Shown in pieces: positions 26,486 to 35,273 of a DNA stretch of 64,000 nt. The stretch is from Nostoc sp. NIES-4103. GTDB lineage: Bacteria; Cyanobacteriota; Cyanobacteriia; Cyanobacteriales; Nostocaceae. Position 1 is the stretch's first letter. Each line of letters opens with the position of its first letter. The DNA lies in the NCBI RefSeq assembly GCF_002368335.1, contig NZ_AP018288.1, forward strand, positions 1,044,940 to 1,108,939. Direction: 5' to 3'. The notes beneath the pieces were generated by a model. The model was not told the origin of the DNA. It did no database searches and saw only the letters and a list, made by a program, of their open reading frames with translations. Made by a program: the position numbers and the translations under genes.

Positions 26486-27394
26486 TCAGCTATTTTTAGG
26501 ACTAAACAATGTCCCTATTAGTTGAACCTCCCTAGCCAAACCAATATGTGCTAAAGATAACGAGACATCATTATACTTGACCCCATTTAATGACCATTGA
26601 AGCTCAAGTGTCCCTACCCAAAAACGTGACCGATTAATTACATTACTTAACATTGGATAGTCACTTTCCATCAGTTGCACAATATTTTCTCCATAATTGC
26701 CCAGTTGGGTAGCAATATCACAAGCTGGATCACCTAAGCCAGCAACGCCGAAATCGATAATACCACTAATGCTTTGTGAGTCAGGATTAAAGAGGATGTG
26801 ATACACAGCTAAATCGCCGTGAATAAGTACAGGTGTATAACTCAGGTCAAGTTCACCTGATACTACAGGTGCAAACAGTTCATCTATCCAAGTTTGCTGG
26901 TGTCGCCAAAGGTGAGAAAATAAAGTTTCCTGAACTTCTTTGTACAACTGCAACCAGTTTTCACGTGTTCGCTTTGCATCAGAAGAAGATACTCCAGCTT
27001 GGGCTAAAACTTCCGCTGGAATGCTGTGCAATTGTTGATGATATGTTGCTAATTGAGAAATAACACGGGTTTGTGCAGTTTTGCTCAATTTCAGCAAAGT
27101 ATTGCGTGAAAGAGGTTCACCTTTGAGATATCGATAAGTAACAAAGCCTTCTTCTAAATATTCAAAACGGGGAATGGGTAAATCGATATAGCGTTGTACC
27201 ACTTCTAAGACTTTAGCTTCATGAGAAAGTACTTGTTTTCCCCAATCTTTTTTGGCAAAGCGACAGACAAATTCATGGTTCACGACTATTACATCATTGA
27301 CCATGCCATCTTGAATAAAATCTAGATGGTTAAAGGAAATATTTGGATAAACAGCACGAATTTTATCCAGATAAGAAGAAGGAATATTATTCAC
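26486..27394 (-). CDS. Aminoglycoside-phosphotransferase-family kinase
   Basis: This 302-residue protein has the APH/ChoK fold. The catalytic loop is LIHGDLAVYHILFN (about residues 187-200) and the metal-binding motif is IIDFGVAGLGDPACDIA (about residues 208-224). The N-terminal lobe has NHEFVCRFAKK. I start at the GTG at 27394, preceded by gtaggagccact, rather than a TTG nine codons upstream. These enzymes phosphorylate small alcohols, sugars or antibiotics; the sequence does not say which, and a housekeeping metabolite is more likely than resistance. It converges on ahcY and shares its terminator. Confidence 0.85.
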   Translation of the reverse strand: MNNIPSSYLDKIRAVYPNISFNHLDFIQDGMVNDVIVVNHEFVCRFAKKDWGKQVLSHEAKVLEVVQRYIDLPIPRFEYLEEGFVTYRYLKGEPLSRNTLLKLSKTAQTRVISQLATYHQQLHSIPAEVLAQAGVSSSDAKRTRENWLQLYKEVQETLFSHLWRHQQTWIDELFAPVVSGELDLSYTPVLIHGDLAVYHILFNPDSQSISGIIDFGVAGLGDPACDIATQLGNYGENIVQLMESDYPMLSNVINRSRFWVGTLELQWSLNGVKYNDVSLSLAHIGLAREVQLIGTLFSPKNS

Positions 27395-27631
27395 AGTGGC
27401 TCCTACGATAAGAACAAACAACCAAAATTAATCGGACATTTCGCCCGACAGAAGCGATGTAACTGATTTGTGTGTTTGTTTTACCAACGCAACACTGTTG
27501 TTAAACTCCCCTAGAATATCCTCAAAAATAAGTCTAACATTACCCAAAACCAATTACCTGCAATGCCAAGAGAATCTCACCTGTTTTTTGCTCAAGCGAA
27601 AGTTTCCCTGTACGAATTAGTATGAGATGTT

Positions 27632-28000
27632 TTAAAGCATATGCTGCAAACGACTCAGGCGTTCGGAGTAATTTTTGATGACATTTAGGGCAAACATGGG
27701 TGTTTCCTGAACGGCGAATAGAAACCTTTTTTCATCAAGAAAGGCAAGTTTGCAATCAGTTTTAGCGATCGCTGTATATGTTCTATTTTTTACGCCTACA
27801 AGCACTCCTGTACCAAAAACGTCGCCTGGGTGAATTGTCTCTACTACTTTGCCATTGATTGATATGTTGACCTCGCCTTCGACAATACCATACATACAAT
27901 CACCAGGTTGTCCTTCCTCAAAGATGACCTCACCTGTTGCAAATTCTTGGGGATTGGCTTGTTTTTGAAAGATATTGACTGTAATGACTGGACTTAACAT
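27632..28000 (-). CDS. Cyclic-nucleotide-binding domain protein
   Basis: This 122-residue protein consists of a single Crp/cNMP-binding beta-roll. It shows FATGEVIFEEGQPGDCMYGIVEGEV near residues 18-42, IHPGDVFGTGVLVG near residues 60-73 and a C-terminal helix (NVIKNYSERLSRLQ). There is no DNA-binding helix-turn-helix, so it is a standalone sensor or scaffold. The phosphate-binding cassette is reduced (GTGVLVGVKNRTYT lacks the usual R-[ST]-A), so cAMP or cGMP binding is doubtful. Such small proteins occur widely in cyanobacteria, with few characterised. It is monocistronic. Confidence 0.82.
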   Translation of the reverse strand: MLSPVITVNIFQKQANPQEFATGEVIFEEGQPGDCMYGIVEGEVNISINGKVVETIHPGDVFGTGVLVGVKNRTYTAIAKTDCKLAFLDEKRFLFAVQETPMFALNVIKNYSERLSRLQHML

Positions 28001-28097
28001 GACAACAAATCTAAAATTGCTGGTTTTTAAACTAATTTTTTGTCTAGGTAATCCTAGAGCCGAGAAAAGTATACTACTTTCTGGTGAGTAGTAAGTT

Positions 28098-28164
28098 GTC
28101 AGTTGTCATTGGTCATTTGTCATTCGCCTCATTTCCTCATCCCCCTCATCCCCCTCATCCCCCT
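28098..28164. repeat. STRR run: gtcatt units then cctcatcc units
   Basis: The phrase ttgtcattggtcatttgtcatt is followed by repeated ctcatccccc. These are low-complexity tandem repeats in the gap 28001-28476, which holds no protein gene. Confidence 0.7.
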
Positions 28165-28287
28165 GGCTTCAATCAGGTGCTTTAATGAATTTCAAAACGC
28201 TGCAATGCTAGCGACGCGGGATTTTGGCAATTTGGCATTCAAATGTGTCTTAACACTGGTATATTTTTGATTGTGCAAGGGGTGTAT

Positions 28288-28325
28288 CAGAAGTGGTCTC
28301 GGCCTGATGGTCGGGGCCACTTCTG
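28288..28325 (+). terminator. Orphan long hairpin, possible small-RNA terminator
   Basis: The arms cagaagtgg and ccacttctg pair perfectly, and the inner part continues with GU pairs around a short loop. The plus strand follows with caattttattt. No protein gene ends here on the plus strand, so it may terminate an unrecognised short RNA starting around 28200. Confidence 0.4.
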
Positions 28326-28476
28326 CAATTTTATTTGCTCTTGCTGCCGTCATCGGCTGACACTTAATTGGAATAGCTGGTATTGTATAAATTGCTGAAA
28401 CAACCTAGCAATCAGTATTCTTAATCCCAAAATAGTGTGACTCTTAAAATGTCTGGACTGTAGATTAAAACATTTG

Positions 28477-28893
28477 TCACACTAAACTTTCAGTCAAAAC
28501 TTCATCATCTGACTCGTTCAAATGTTCTACTAAAAAGTAGTACAGGTTGGTAATGTGACTGTCAGCCAAGCTGTAAAAGACTTTGCGACCTTCTCGCCGA
28601 TAGCTGACTAAACGCATCGCTTTCAATAAGCGTAGTTGATGGCAAACAGCTGATTCACTCATTTTTGTTAAGGCTGCTAGATCGCAAACACACAATTCCT
28701 GAGCAGCCAAGGCTGATATCAGGCGTAGGCGATTTGTATCTGCTAGTAAACTCAAGATTTCTGCCATCTGCTGTGCTTTTGCAGTGGGTAAAATTTGCGA
28801 TCGCGAAGAACGCACATTCTCTAAATTCACTAGATTGCTTTCACAGTTTGGTGTCTCAGTATTATTGCTGTTGTCTAACTTGTGCTTATTCAT
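28477..28893 (-). CDS. SmtB/ArsR-family zinc-type repressor
   Basis: This 138-residue winged-helix repressor belongs to the SmtB/ArsR family. The recognition helix region is TKMSESAVCHQLRLLKAMRLV, and the wing is YRREGRKVFYSLAD. Two metal sites are visible: the alpha3N cysteines ELCVCDL, with another Cys near the N-terminus, and the alpha5 set D-x-H ... H-x2-E in DSHITNLYYFLVEHLNE, the zinc site of SmtB/ZiaR. It is transcribed divergently from a Zn/Cd-type P-ATPase with a perfect 11-2-11 inverted repeat between them. The arrangement is that of ziaR-ziaA in Synechocystis and aztR-aztA in Anabaena. Metal binding should release the operator. Confidence 0.9.
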   Translation of the reverse strand: MNKHKLDNSNNTETPNCESNLVNLENVRSSRSQILPTAKAQQMAEILSLLADTNRLRLISALAAQELCVCDLAALTKMSESAVCHQLRLLKAMRLVSYRREGRKVFYSLADSHITNLYYFLVEHLNESDDEVLTESLV

Positions 28894-28990
28894 CTCGTTA
28901 CGTATGGGTAATGGTTATTAATCTCAACTGGTCGCGGCGAGGAGTCCCCCACGATACATAAAAGTTGGTGGGGGGAGGAACGCCGCTGGT

Positions 28991-29021
28991 GGTACTGGGG
29001 ACTGGGTACTGGGGACTGGGG
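28991..29021. repeat. STRR heptamer run (GGACTGG type)
   Basis: ggtactggggactgggtactggggactgggg, about four heptamers, lies in the regulatory gap upstream of the repressor gene. Confidence 0.7.
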
Positions 29022-29145
29022 AAAGTTTTTTAAAATTTGGTGGTGGGTTAAAGCCCCCACCATAATTTTTCAATTTAGCACCCAATCCCCAATCTCCAAT
29101 CCCTAATCCCTAGTCCCTTTTACTACTACCTATTATTATAGTTTT

Positions 29146-29184
29146 TTGAACAGTTGAACAACTGTTCAATTGTTGTATTAGAAT
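29146..29184 (+). promoter_or_regulatory. SmtB-type operator and promoter of the metal ATPase
   Basis: The arms ttgaacagttg (29146-29156) and caactgttcaa (29159-29169) form a perfect 11-2-11 inverted repeat, the usual SmtB/ArsR operator type. A -35-like TTGAAC (29154-29159) lies inside it and a -10-like TAGAAT at 29179-29184. The spacer of 19 bp is long. Bound repressor would cover the -35 region. Confidence 0.75.
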
Positions 29185-29223
29185 AGTGGCAGTTAAATTT
29201 TTAGCCTTTTTGGTAGAGTTGCC

Positions 29224-31686
29224 ATGGATCAGAGCAATTCCCTTAAAACTCAAACATTGCAGGTCGGTGGTATGGATTGTGGCAGCTGTGCCAAGACAAT
29301 TGAAGCCAGCTTGCAGCAGTTAAGTGGTGTGATGTCAGCTTCAGTGAGTTTTGCCACAGGTCGAGTACAGGTTTCCTACGATCCGCATGTTTTGAGTGAA
29401 GCAGAAATCAAAAACCGCATCACTGTTTTGGGCTATACCGTTGATGTCACTCCTGCGAAAACGCTACAGATACAAATTGGTGGGATGGACTGTGGCAGTT
29501 GTGCCAAAACAATCGAGGTAGGGTTACAACAGATTGCAGGTGTGAGTGAGGCAGCGGTTAGCTTTACCACAGGGCGATCGCAAATATCCTACGATCCGCA
29601 ACAAGTGAGTGAGACAACAATTTATCAACGAATTCAAGCTTTAGGCTATACAGTTGAGCAGAGTCTTGAGGGCAGTTCTTCACATCACGGTCACTCTTGC
29701 GATCATGACCATGATCATGACCATGATCATGCAGGGGAGCATGAGACCAAGGAAGCAGAGGAAGTTGGCGAGAAGCTATTACAAACTCAAAATACTGTTG
29801 TTACAAATTGGAATTTCTGGATTAGTAACCGTCGAGGACAAAGCGTGATTCTGGCGGGTATAGGGTTAGTTTTAGGCTTACTCGCTCAGTATTTAGCATT
29901 ACCCATTTGGATTGCCAGGGCTTTTTATGGTATCGGCATAGTAGTTGCTGGCTATCCTATTGCACGCGCAGGTTTGTTTGAGTTACGTTTGCGCCGTGCA
30001 GATATGAATTTGCTGATGACCATTTCCGTGATTGGGGCAGTGATTTTAGGAGATTGGTTTGAAGCCGCACTGGTGGTTTTTTTATTCTCCTTGGGTACAA
30101 CGCTGCAAGTCTTCACATTTGGTCGTACTCGTAATGCCATTCGTAACTTGATGGATTTGACTCCATCCACTGCGACTGTCAAGCGCAATCATCAAGAAGT
30201 TACAGTTGCCGTTGAAAGTGTTAGAGTCGGGGAAATTTTGACGATTCGTCCAGGACAGCGTGTGGCGCTAGATGGCGTAGTGGTTTCTGGAATGAGTGCC
30301 ATTGACCAGTCACCGATTACTGGAGAATCGATTCCAGAAGATAAAGTACCTGGGGATATTGTTTTTGCTGGCACTTTGAATCAAACAGGTTTTTTAGAAG
30401 TCAAAGTTACCCATACCGCCAAGGATACAACTGTTGCCAAAATTATTCATCTTGTGGAAGAGGCGCAATCAAGCCGCGCGCCTACCCAGCAGTGGGTAGA
30501 TAAATTTGCAGAAATTTATACTCCTATAGTAATTGTGAGTGCGATCGCTCTTGTCTTAATTCCACCTTTGCTATTTGGTCAACCTGTTAACGTTTGGCTA
30601 TATCGGGCATTAGTTTTGCTAGTAATTGCTTGTCCCTGTGCTTTAGTGATTTCTACCCCAGTTTCCATTGTTAGTGCCATTGGTGCAGCAACTTGGCACG
30701 GAGTTTTATTCAAAGGTGGTTATGCATTGGAGACAGCCGGACACCTAACTACCTTGGCTTTTGACAAAACGGGAACCTTAACCCAAGGAGAACCTGTAGT
30801 ACAAAAAATTTATGATTTGGACGGAGTGGATAGCAATTTTGTATTATCGATTGCCGCCTCTTTAGAACAACAATCAGAACATCCTTTAGCTAAGGCGATT
30901 GTTGCCACAGCAAAAGCACAAGCATTAGAGTTAAAAACTATTGAGAATTTTACAGCCTATCCTGGTAAAGGCGTTGCTGCACAATTGGACGGAAATCTAT
31001 ATTTAGTAGGAAATCGGCGGTTATTTACAGACTTTGGTGTAACTTTATCAACAGCCGAATCTTTGTTGACGGAAATTGAAAGTTTAGGGCAAACAACAGT
31101 GTTGGTAGGCAATAGCCACAAATTATTAGGAATCATCGCCTTAGCAGATGGCTTGCGGCTAGAAGCTGCGGAGGCTGTGCGATTGTTGAAACGCCTGGGA
31201 ATGCGAGATGTAATCATGTTAACAGGCGATCGCGCGCCTGTAGCCAAACAAATTGCTCAACAACTAGAAATCACAGACTATCGAGCAGAACTCTTACCAG
31301 AAGACAAGCTGCAAGCAATTCAGCAGTTACGGCAGTCTGGAATTGTAGGTATGGTGGGTGATGGCATCAACGACGCACCAGCCCTAGCTACCGCAGATAT
31401 AAGTTTTGCTGTTGGTGGAATTGATATTGCTTTAGAAACAGCAGATGTGGTTTTAGTAGGCAGTGACCTGAGACGACTTGCCTACGCAGTGAATTTAAGC
31501 CGTCGTACAGTCTCAGTCATTCAACAAAATGTCATCATTTCCCTAGTGACGAAAGGGCTATTTTTACTACTAGGTACTTTAGGTTTTGTTGGCTTAGCAA
31601 TTGCTGTATTAGCAGATACAGGAACTTCCCTACTGGTGACAGCCAATGGTATGAGACTATTTCGAGCTAACGGGGAGCAGGGGTGA
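29224..31686 (+). CDS. P1B-type heavy-metal ATPase (Zn/Cd class)
   Basis: This 820-residue efflux pump has two N-terminal heavy-metal domains, each with GGMDCGSCAKTIE (about residues 14-26 and 87-99). A His/Asp-rich stretch follows near residues 152-172. Membrane helices come next, then CPC at about 470-472 in VIACPCALVIS, the phosphorylation site DKTGTLTQGE (D514) and the hinge GDGINDAPALA near residue 712. The last helix has LADTGTSLLVTANGMRLF, the Asp expected for zinc/cadmium/lead pumps. It should export metal from the cytoplasm. It is controlled by the divergent SmtB-type gene. The last residues (GEQG) and the stop are repeat-derived. Confidence 0.93.
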   Translation: MDQSNSLKTQTLQVGGMDCGSCAKTIEASLQQLSGVMSASVSFATGRVQVSYDPHVLSEAEIKNRITVLGYTVDVTPAKTLQIQIGGMDCGSCAKTIEVGLQQIAGVSEAAVSFTTGRSQISYDPQQVSETTIYQRIQALGYTVEQSLEGSSSHHGHSCDHDHDHDHDHAGEHETKEAEEVGEKLLQTQNTVVTNWNFWISNRRGQSVILAGIGLVLGLLAQYLALPIWIARAFYGIGIVVAGYPIARAGLFELRLRRADMNLLMTISVIGAVILGDWFEAALVVFLFSLGTTLQVFTFGRTRNAIRNLMDLTPSTATVKRNHQEVTVAVESVRVGEILTIRPGQRVALDGVVVSGMSAIDQSPITGESIPEDKVPGDIVFAGTLNQTGFLEVKVTHTAKDTTVAKIIHLVEEAQSSRAPTQQWVDKFAEIYTPIVIVSAIALVLIPPLLFGQPVNVWLYRALVLLVIACPCALVISTPVSIVSAIGAATWHGVLFKGGYALETAGHLTTLAFDKTGTLTQGEPVVQKIYDLDGVDSNFVLSIAASLEQQSEHPLAKAIVATAKAQALELKTIENFTAYPGKGVAAQLDGNLYLVGNRRLFTDFGVTLSTAESLLTEIESLGQTTVLVGNSHKLLGIIALADGLRLEAAEAVRLLKRLGMRDVIMLTGDRAPVAKQIAQQLEITDYRAELLPEDKLQAIQQLRQSGIVGMVGDGINDAPALATADISFAVGGIDIALETADVVLVGSDLRRLAYAVNLSRRTVSVIQQNVIISLVTKGLFLLLGTLGFVGLAIAVLADTGTSLLVTANGMRLFRANGEQG

Positions 31687-31742
31687 TGGGGTGCAGGGGT
31701 GCAGGGGAGCAGGGGTGATGAGGGGGATGAGGAGGATAAGGG
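31673..31742. repeat. STRR run overlapping the ATPase stop codon
   Basis: Units of gcaggggagcaggggtgatg begin inside the last codons of the metal ATPase and continue into the gap. Confidence 0.75.
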
Positions 31743-31894
31743 AGAAGTGGGAAATAACTTCTTTTTACCATTCCCCATTCCCCATTCCCTATTCCCTATT
31801 CCCAAATCTATCTTTAATTCAGTCGCCAGCAGGAGGAAATACTAAACAATACTCTTTAGCTTAAGAGGTAGATATTTTCACCAGCTTCAAACAT

Positions 31895-32725
31895 ATGCCT
31901 CTTTACAAACTCGAACAATTTGACCCGAACTACCGAGAAACTTTTGGTGGTGATGATGTAAAAGGTTTGGAATTGTACACTGAAGGAGGAGTCAGGGTTG
32001 GCACAGTTGCAGACGCTTTAGTTGATCAAAATGGTCGTTTCCGATATCTAGTGATTGACACCAGCGTAGATTCTCTTAATAAAAAAATACTACTACCAAT
32101 TGGACTTTCACGCATCAATTATCCAGCAAAACGTGTCTATGTTGATGGACTTAGTAAACAGCAAGTAGAAAATTTAGTTGAGTTCAGAGAAGACACAATT
32201 GTTGATGACCAATATGAAGAAAATGTACGCAGTGTCTTTCGTTCTCCAACCAGTAATGTAATTTACGATCGCGAGACATACAGTTATCATAAAGAACCAA
32301 GTTTATATGATTTGAATGAGCAATATCATCAAACTTTAAGGCTGTATGAAGAGCGGTTAATTGCCAGTAAGCACCGAATTAAAACTGGAGAAGTAGCAGT
32401 TAGCAAGCATGTTGAAACAGAAACTGCACATGTTTCTGTACCTATTCAAAAAGAACGTGTTGTAATTGAACGAGTTCCTTCAACAGCAGCAGGAACAGTT
32501 GTAGATCCCAACGAAGCTAAATTTCAAGATGGACAAGTAGCACGTATAGAAGTATACGAAGAAACGCCTGAGATTCATAAAGAAGCGTTTGTGCGCGAGG
32601 AAGTCCGAGTTAGAAAAGTCGTAGATCGAGACACAGTAGAAGCCCAAGATACAATTCGTCGAGAAGAGTTAGATATTAATACAGCAGGCGAATTGCATGT
32701 GAGTGATACTAGAACAGAAGGCTGA
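31895..32725 (+). CDS. PRC-barrel and DUF2382 protein (AvaK/YsnF-like), copy 1
   Basis: This 276-residue protein has an N-terminal PRC-barrel (about residues 18-85, with KGLELYTEGGVRVGTVADAL and FRYLVIDTS) and a C-terminal DUF2382 domain (about 145-265, with LRLYEERL, GEVAVSKHVETETA and VREEVRVRKVV). This is the architecture of AvaK, the akinete marker protein of Anabaena variabilis, and of YsnF stress proteins. The molecular function is unknown; the family is linked to stress and resting cells. There is no signal peptide. It is first in a run of three related genes on the same strand, separated by about 280 bp from the next. Confidence 0.9.
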   Translation: MPLYKLEQFDPNYRETFGGDDVKGLELYTEGGVRVGTVADALVDQNGRFRYLVIDTSVDSLNKKILLPIGLSRINYPAKRVYVDGLSKQQVENLVEFREDTIVDDQYEENVRSVFRSPTSNVIYDRETYSYHKEPSLYDLNEQYHQTLRLYEERLIASKHRIKTGEVAVSKHVETETAHVSVPIQKERVVIERVPSTAAGTVVDPNEAKFQDGQVARIEVYEETPEIHKEAFVREEVRVRKVVDRDTVEAQDTIRREELDINTAGELHVSDTRTEG

Positions 32726-33005
32726 AGTGTGAAGTGTGAAGTATAAAATTACTTCATCCATTAAAAGGTAAAAGTATAGATATCAAAAAATCAAATTTGT
32801 ATCCATAATGGGTGAAGTATGTACAGATAATTTATTACTTCACCCTTCAGCTTCTCATACTTTTAATTTCAGCAGAATATCTATACTCTATTACTTTAGA
32901 TAAAACTTGAGTTCGCTAATTCAGTCGGTAGTAAGAGGCATATTAGTGAATAAAATTGTACATTTATTAATATGAGAAAACATGATACTGTCAGAGGTAG
33001 AACAT

Positions 33006-33917
33006 ATGGGTCTTTACAGATTAGAAGATTTTGATCCGGATTACCAAGATACTTTTCAAGGTAATGACATTAAAGGGCTTGGTGTCTATACAGAAACAAC
33101 TAACGAAAAGATTGGCGTAATCAGTGATGTCTTAGTTGATGAAGAAGGGCATTTTCGCTATTTAGTTGTTGACTTAGGTTTCTGGATTTTTGGTAAAAAA
33201 GTATTACTACCAGTTGGTCGTTCTCGTATTGACTATAATAGCGATCGCGTCTATGCTGTGGGTCTAACCAGAGAACAAGCAGAAGACTTACCTGAATTTA
33301 GCGATCGCGATACACTTGATTACGATTATGAAGAACGTGTGCGCGGAGTATATCGCAATCCTAGCTATGGAACTGGTGTTGTAGACGCTGCTACACCTCT
33401 AGATACAACCGCCTCTTTGGAAACAGGCGCACCAATAGATACCAGCTACAGAACGACAGCTACCCCAACTTACAATCGTGACACATACACATATGAAAAT
33501 GAGCCTGGTTTGTATGGGCTAAATGAGCAAAATCATCAAACCTTGCGATTGTATGAAGAACGGCTAATTGCGAATAAAATACGCCGTAAAGCGGGAGAAG
33601 TCACAATCGGTAAGCACATAGAAACTGAAACTGCAAAAGTTGCGGTTCCCATTGAAAGAGAACGTGTTGTTATTGAACGTGAAACCCCAACAGGCGTAGG
33701 TCAAGCTGTTGCTCCTGGTGAAGCTGACTTCCGCGAAGGTGAAGTTGTTCGCGTAGAACTATACGAAGAAACACCTGACATTCGCAAAGAAGCAGTTGTG
33801 CGTGAAGAAGTCAGAGTTAAAAAAGTTGTGGATCATGACACAGTTGAAGCTCAAGAAACTGTGCGCCGTGAAGAATTAGATATCAATGCTCCTGGTCTTC
33901 CTGTTGAGGAACGCTAA
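33006..33917 (+). CDS. PRC-barrel and DUF2382 protein (AvaK/YsnF-like), copy 2
   Basis: This 303-residue paralogue of the preceding gene begins MGLYRLEDFDPDYQDTF like its neighbour, which supports the ATG at 33006 (gaggtagaacat upstream) over one 24 bp earlier. The PRC-barrel (about residues 20-90) is followed by a low-complexity Thr/Ala-rich linker (about 125-158), longer than in copy 1. The DUF2382 domain comes next (LRLYEERLIANK, VAVPIERERVVIE, VREEVRVKKVVDHD). Similarity is strong across both domains, so tandem duplication is likely. It may be the closest AvaK counterpart. The role is probably desiccation, stress or akinete-related, by family only. Confidence 0.9.
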   Translation: MGLYRLEDFDPDYQDTFQGNDIKGLGVYTETTNEKIGVISDVLVDEEGHFRYLVVDLGFWIFGKKVLLPVGRSRIDYNSDRVYAVGLTREQAEDLPEFSDRDTLDYDYEERVRGVYRNPSYGTGVVDAATPLDTTASLETGAPIDTSYRTTATPTYNRDTYTYENEPGLYGLNEQNHQTLRLYEERLIANKIRRKAGEVTIGKHIETETAKVAVPIERERVVIERETPTGVGQAVAPGEADFREGEVVRVELYEETPDIRKEAVVREEVRVKKVVDHDTVEAQETVRREELDINAPGLPVEER

Positions 33918-34036
33918 TCAAATTAGTAATTAGTCATTGGCTAATTACTAAATCGATATAAAGACTGATGACCGATGACTGATAACAGTCATTAGTTATC
34001 AGTCTACAAGATTATATATTATAGTTAATATGATTT

Positions 34037-34930
34037 ATGAATAGCCAACCAATAGCAAGCAATTTTGCAGGACTTAACCAAAAAAATAGCATTCGCAACT
34101 TACTAGGAATATTGAAAACAAGAGTGAAATATTTCGATGTCATTGATAGTCAAGGTCAACTAGTCGGTAAAGTCAAGGATTTGTTTTTAGATGCCAATCT
34201 TCAGTTAAACTTAGTAATAGACCAGCACGTACATCAAAATAGTGTAGAATCAAGCCAGCAATCATTTGATAAACATCAGTTAATTATTTTGAGAAGTCAA
34301 AGAATCAAAACAGTTAACAATGAAATCAAATCTATTTTTCTAGACATAAATAAATCAGAAATAAAATATATGCCTGAATATCAAGGAACAAACATACCAG
34401 GCTACCAGAATATCTCAGATCAATCAGCTGATAGTCAAACTATAAACAGCCAGTTACAATCAGCAAATTTAGAAGTATCTGACGAAGAAAAAATTATACG
34501 TTTACTTGAAGAACGGCTAGTAGTTGACAGTAACAAGCGTAAACTTGGAGAAGTAATTGTTCGCAAGGAAATAGAAACCCGGATGGTACAAGTTCCTGTC
34601 CGGCGTGAGAAATTGATTGTAGAACAAGTTAGTCCAGAACATAAACAACTTGCAGAAATTGATTTAACAGCAGGAGAACTTTCTGATATTGAGTTAACTA
34701 TAGGAGAAAGTTCTGAAGTTAGTACTGTTGATAGTGGTTTAACAGTGAGTGGTGAATTTAGTTCTCCTAAAATTGCCAGTTTACTTTTGAACGCGATCGC
34801 CCTAGAACGCAATCATGGATGTCAGCAGGTAAGAGTAACAATCACTGTTGCAGATGAGTCAACTCAGAAAAAATACCAAGAGTGGTTTGATCGCTGTTCT
34901 CAAGGTGAAAAACCGCGAAATCTTTCATAA
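34037..34930 (+). CDS. Divergent PRC/DUF2382-related protein, copy 3
   Basis: This 297-residue protein is the third member of the run, 119 bp after copy 2. The N-terminal region keeps a PRC-like pattern (KYFDVIDSQGQLVGKVKDLF and LNLVIDQHV). The middle has only the first half of DUF2382 (IIRLLEERLVVDSNKRKLGEVIVRKEIET, then VPVRREKLIVEQV). The conserved second half (EVRV-KKV) is missing and replaced by a different C-terminus, SPKIASLLLNAIALERNHGC followed by an acidic/basic tail. It looks like a truncated and re-tailed paralogue; whether it still works with the other two is unknown. A 10-bp stem hairpin follows the stop. Confidence 0.8.
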   Translation: MNSQPIASNFAGLNQKNSIRNLLGILKTRVKYFDVIDSQGQLVGKVKDLFLDANLQLNLVIDQHVHQNSVESSQQSFDKHQLIILRSQRIKTVNNEIKSIFLDINKSEIKYMPEYQGTNIPGYQNISDQSADSQTINSQLQSANLEVSDEEKIIRLLEERLVVDSNKRKLGEVIVRKEIETRMVQVPVRREKLIVEQVSPEHKQLAEIDLTAGELSDIELTIGESSEVSTVDSGLTVSGEFSSPKIASLLLNAIALERNHGCQQVRVTITVADESTQKKYQEWFDRCSQGEKPRNLS

Positions 34931-34973
34931 TCCCAAATATAAAATGACGTGAGTTCGATGAACCTCTCCCCAA

Positions 34974-34996
34974 CCCCTCTCCGCGTCGGAGAGGGG
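34974..34996. terminator. Hairpin terminator after the AvaK-like run
   Basis: The 10-bp stem cccctctccg/cggagagggg, loop cgt, is followed by ctttaaaattct. It is part of a repeat (gacgtgagttcga ... ) whose inverted relative lies at 46324-46385. Confidence 0.65.
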
Positions 34997-35098
34997 CTTT
35001 AAAATTCTCGATAAAGAACGAAAAGTTATTTTAGAGATACATTGGATTGAGGTGAGAGAAAATCACCTCTAGTTTTTGTGGTTGGTCTTGTAAAGGTA

Positions 35099-35171
35099 CG
35101 AGCGCGGAGGGATTTGAACCCCCGACCCACAGAACCGGAATCTGTTGCTCTATCCACTGAGCCACGCGCCC
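35099..35171 (-). tRNA. tRNA-Arg (anticodon CCG)
   Basis: On the minus strand a 73-nt cloverleaf starts GGGCGCGTGGCTCAGTGGAT. The acceptor stem GGGCGCG/CGCGCTC has one G-U pair. The anticodon arm is ACAGA-TTCCGGT-TCTGT with anticodon CCG. The T arm is GGGGGTTCAAATCCCTC and the discriminator is G. CCA is not encoded. Confidence 0.95.
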
Positions 35172-35273
35172 TTAATCTCTCTTATTGTATCACACTTTGA
35201 TTGTAATTGGGTAATAGGGAATGGGGCATGGGGAATTGGGTATAGTTGTTCTCTGCTCCCCTGCTCCCCTGCT

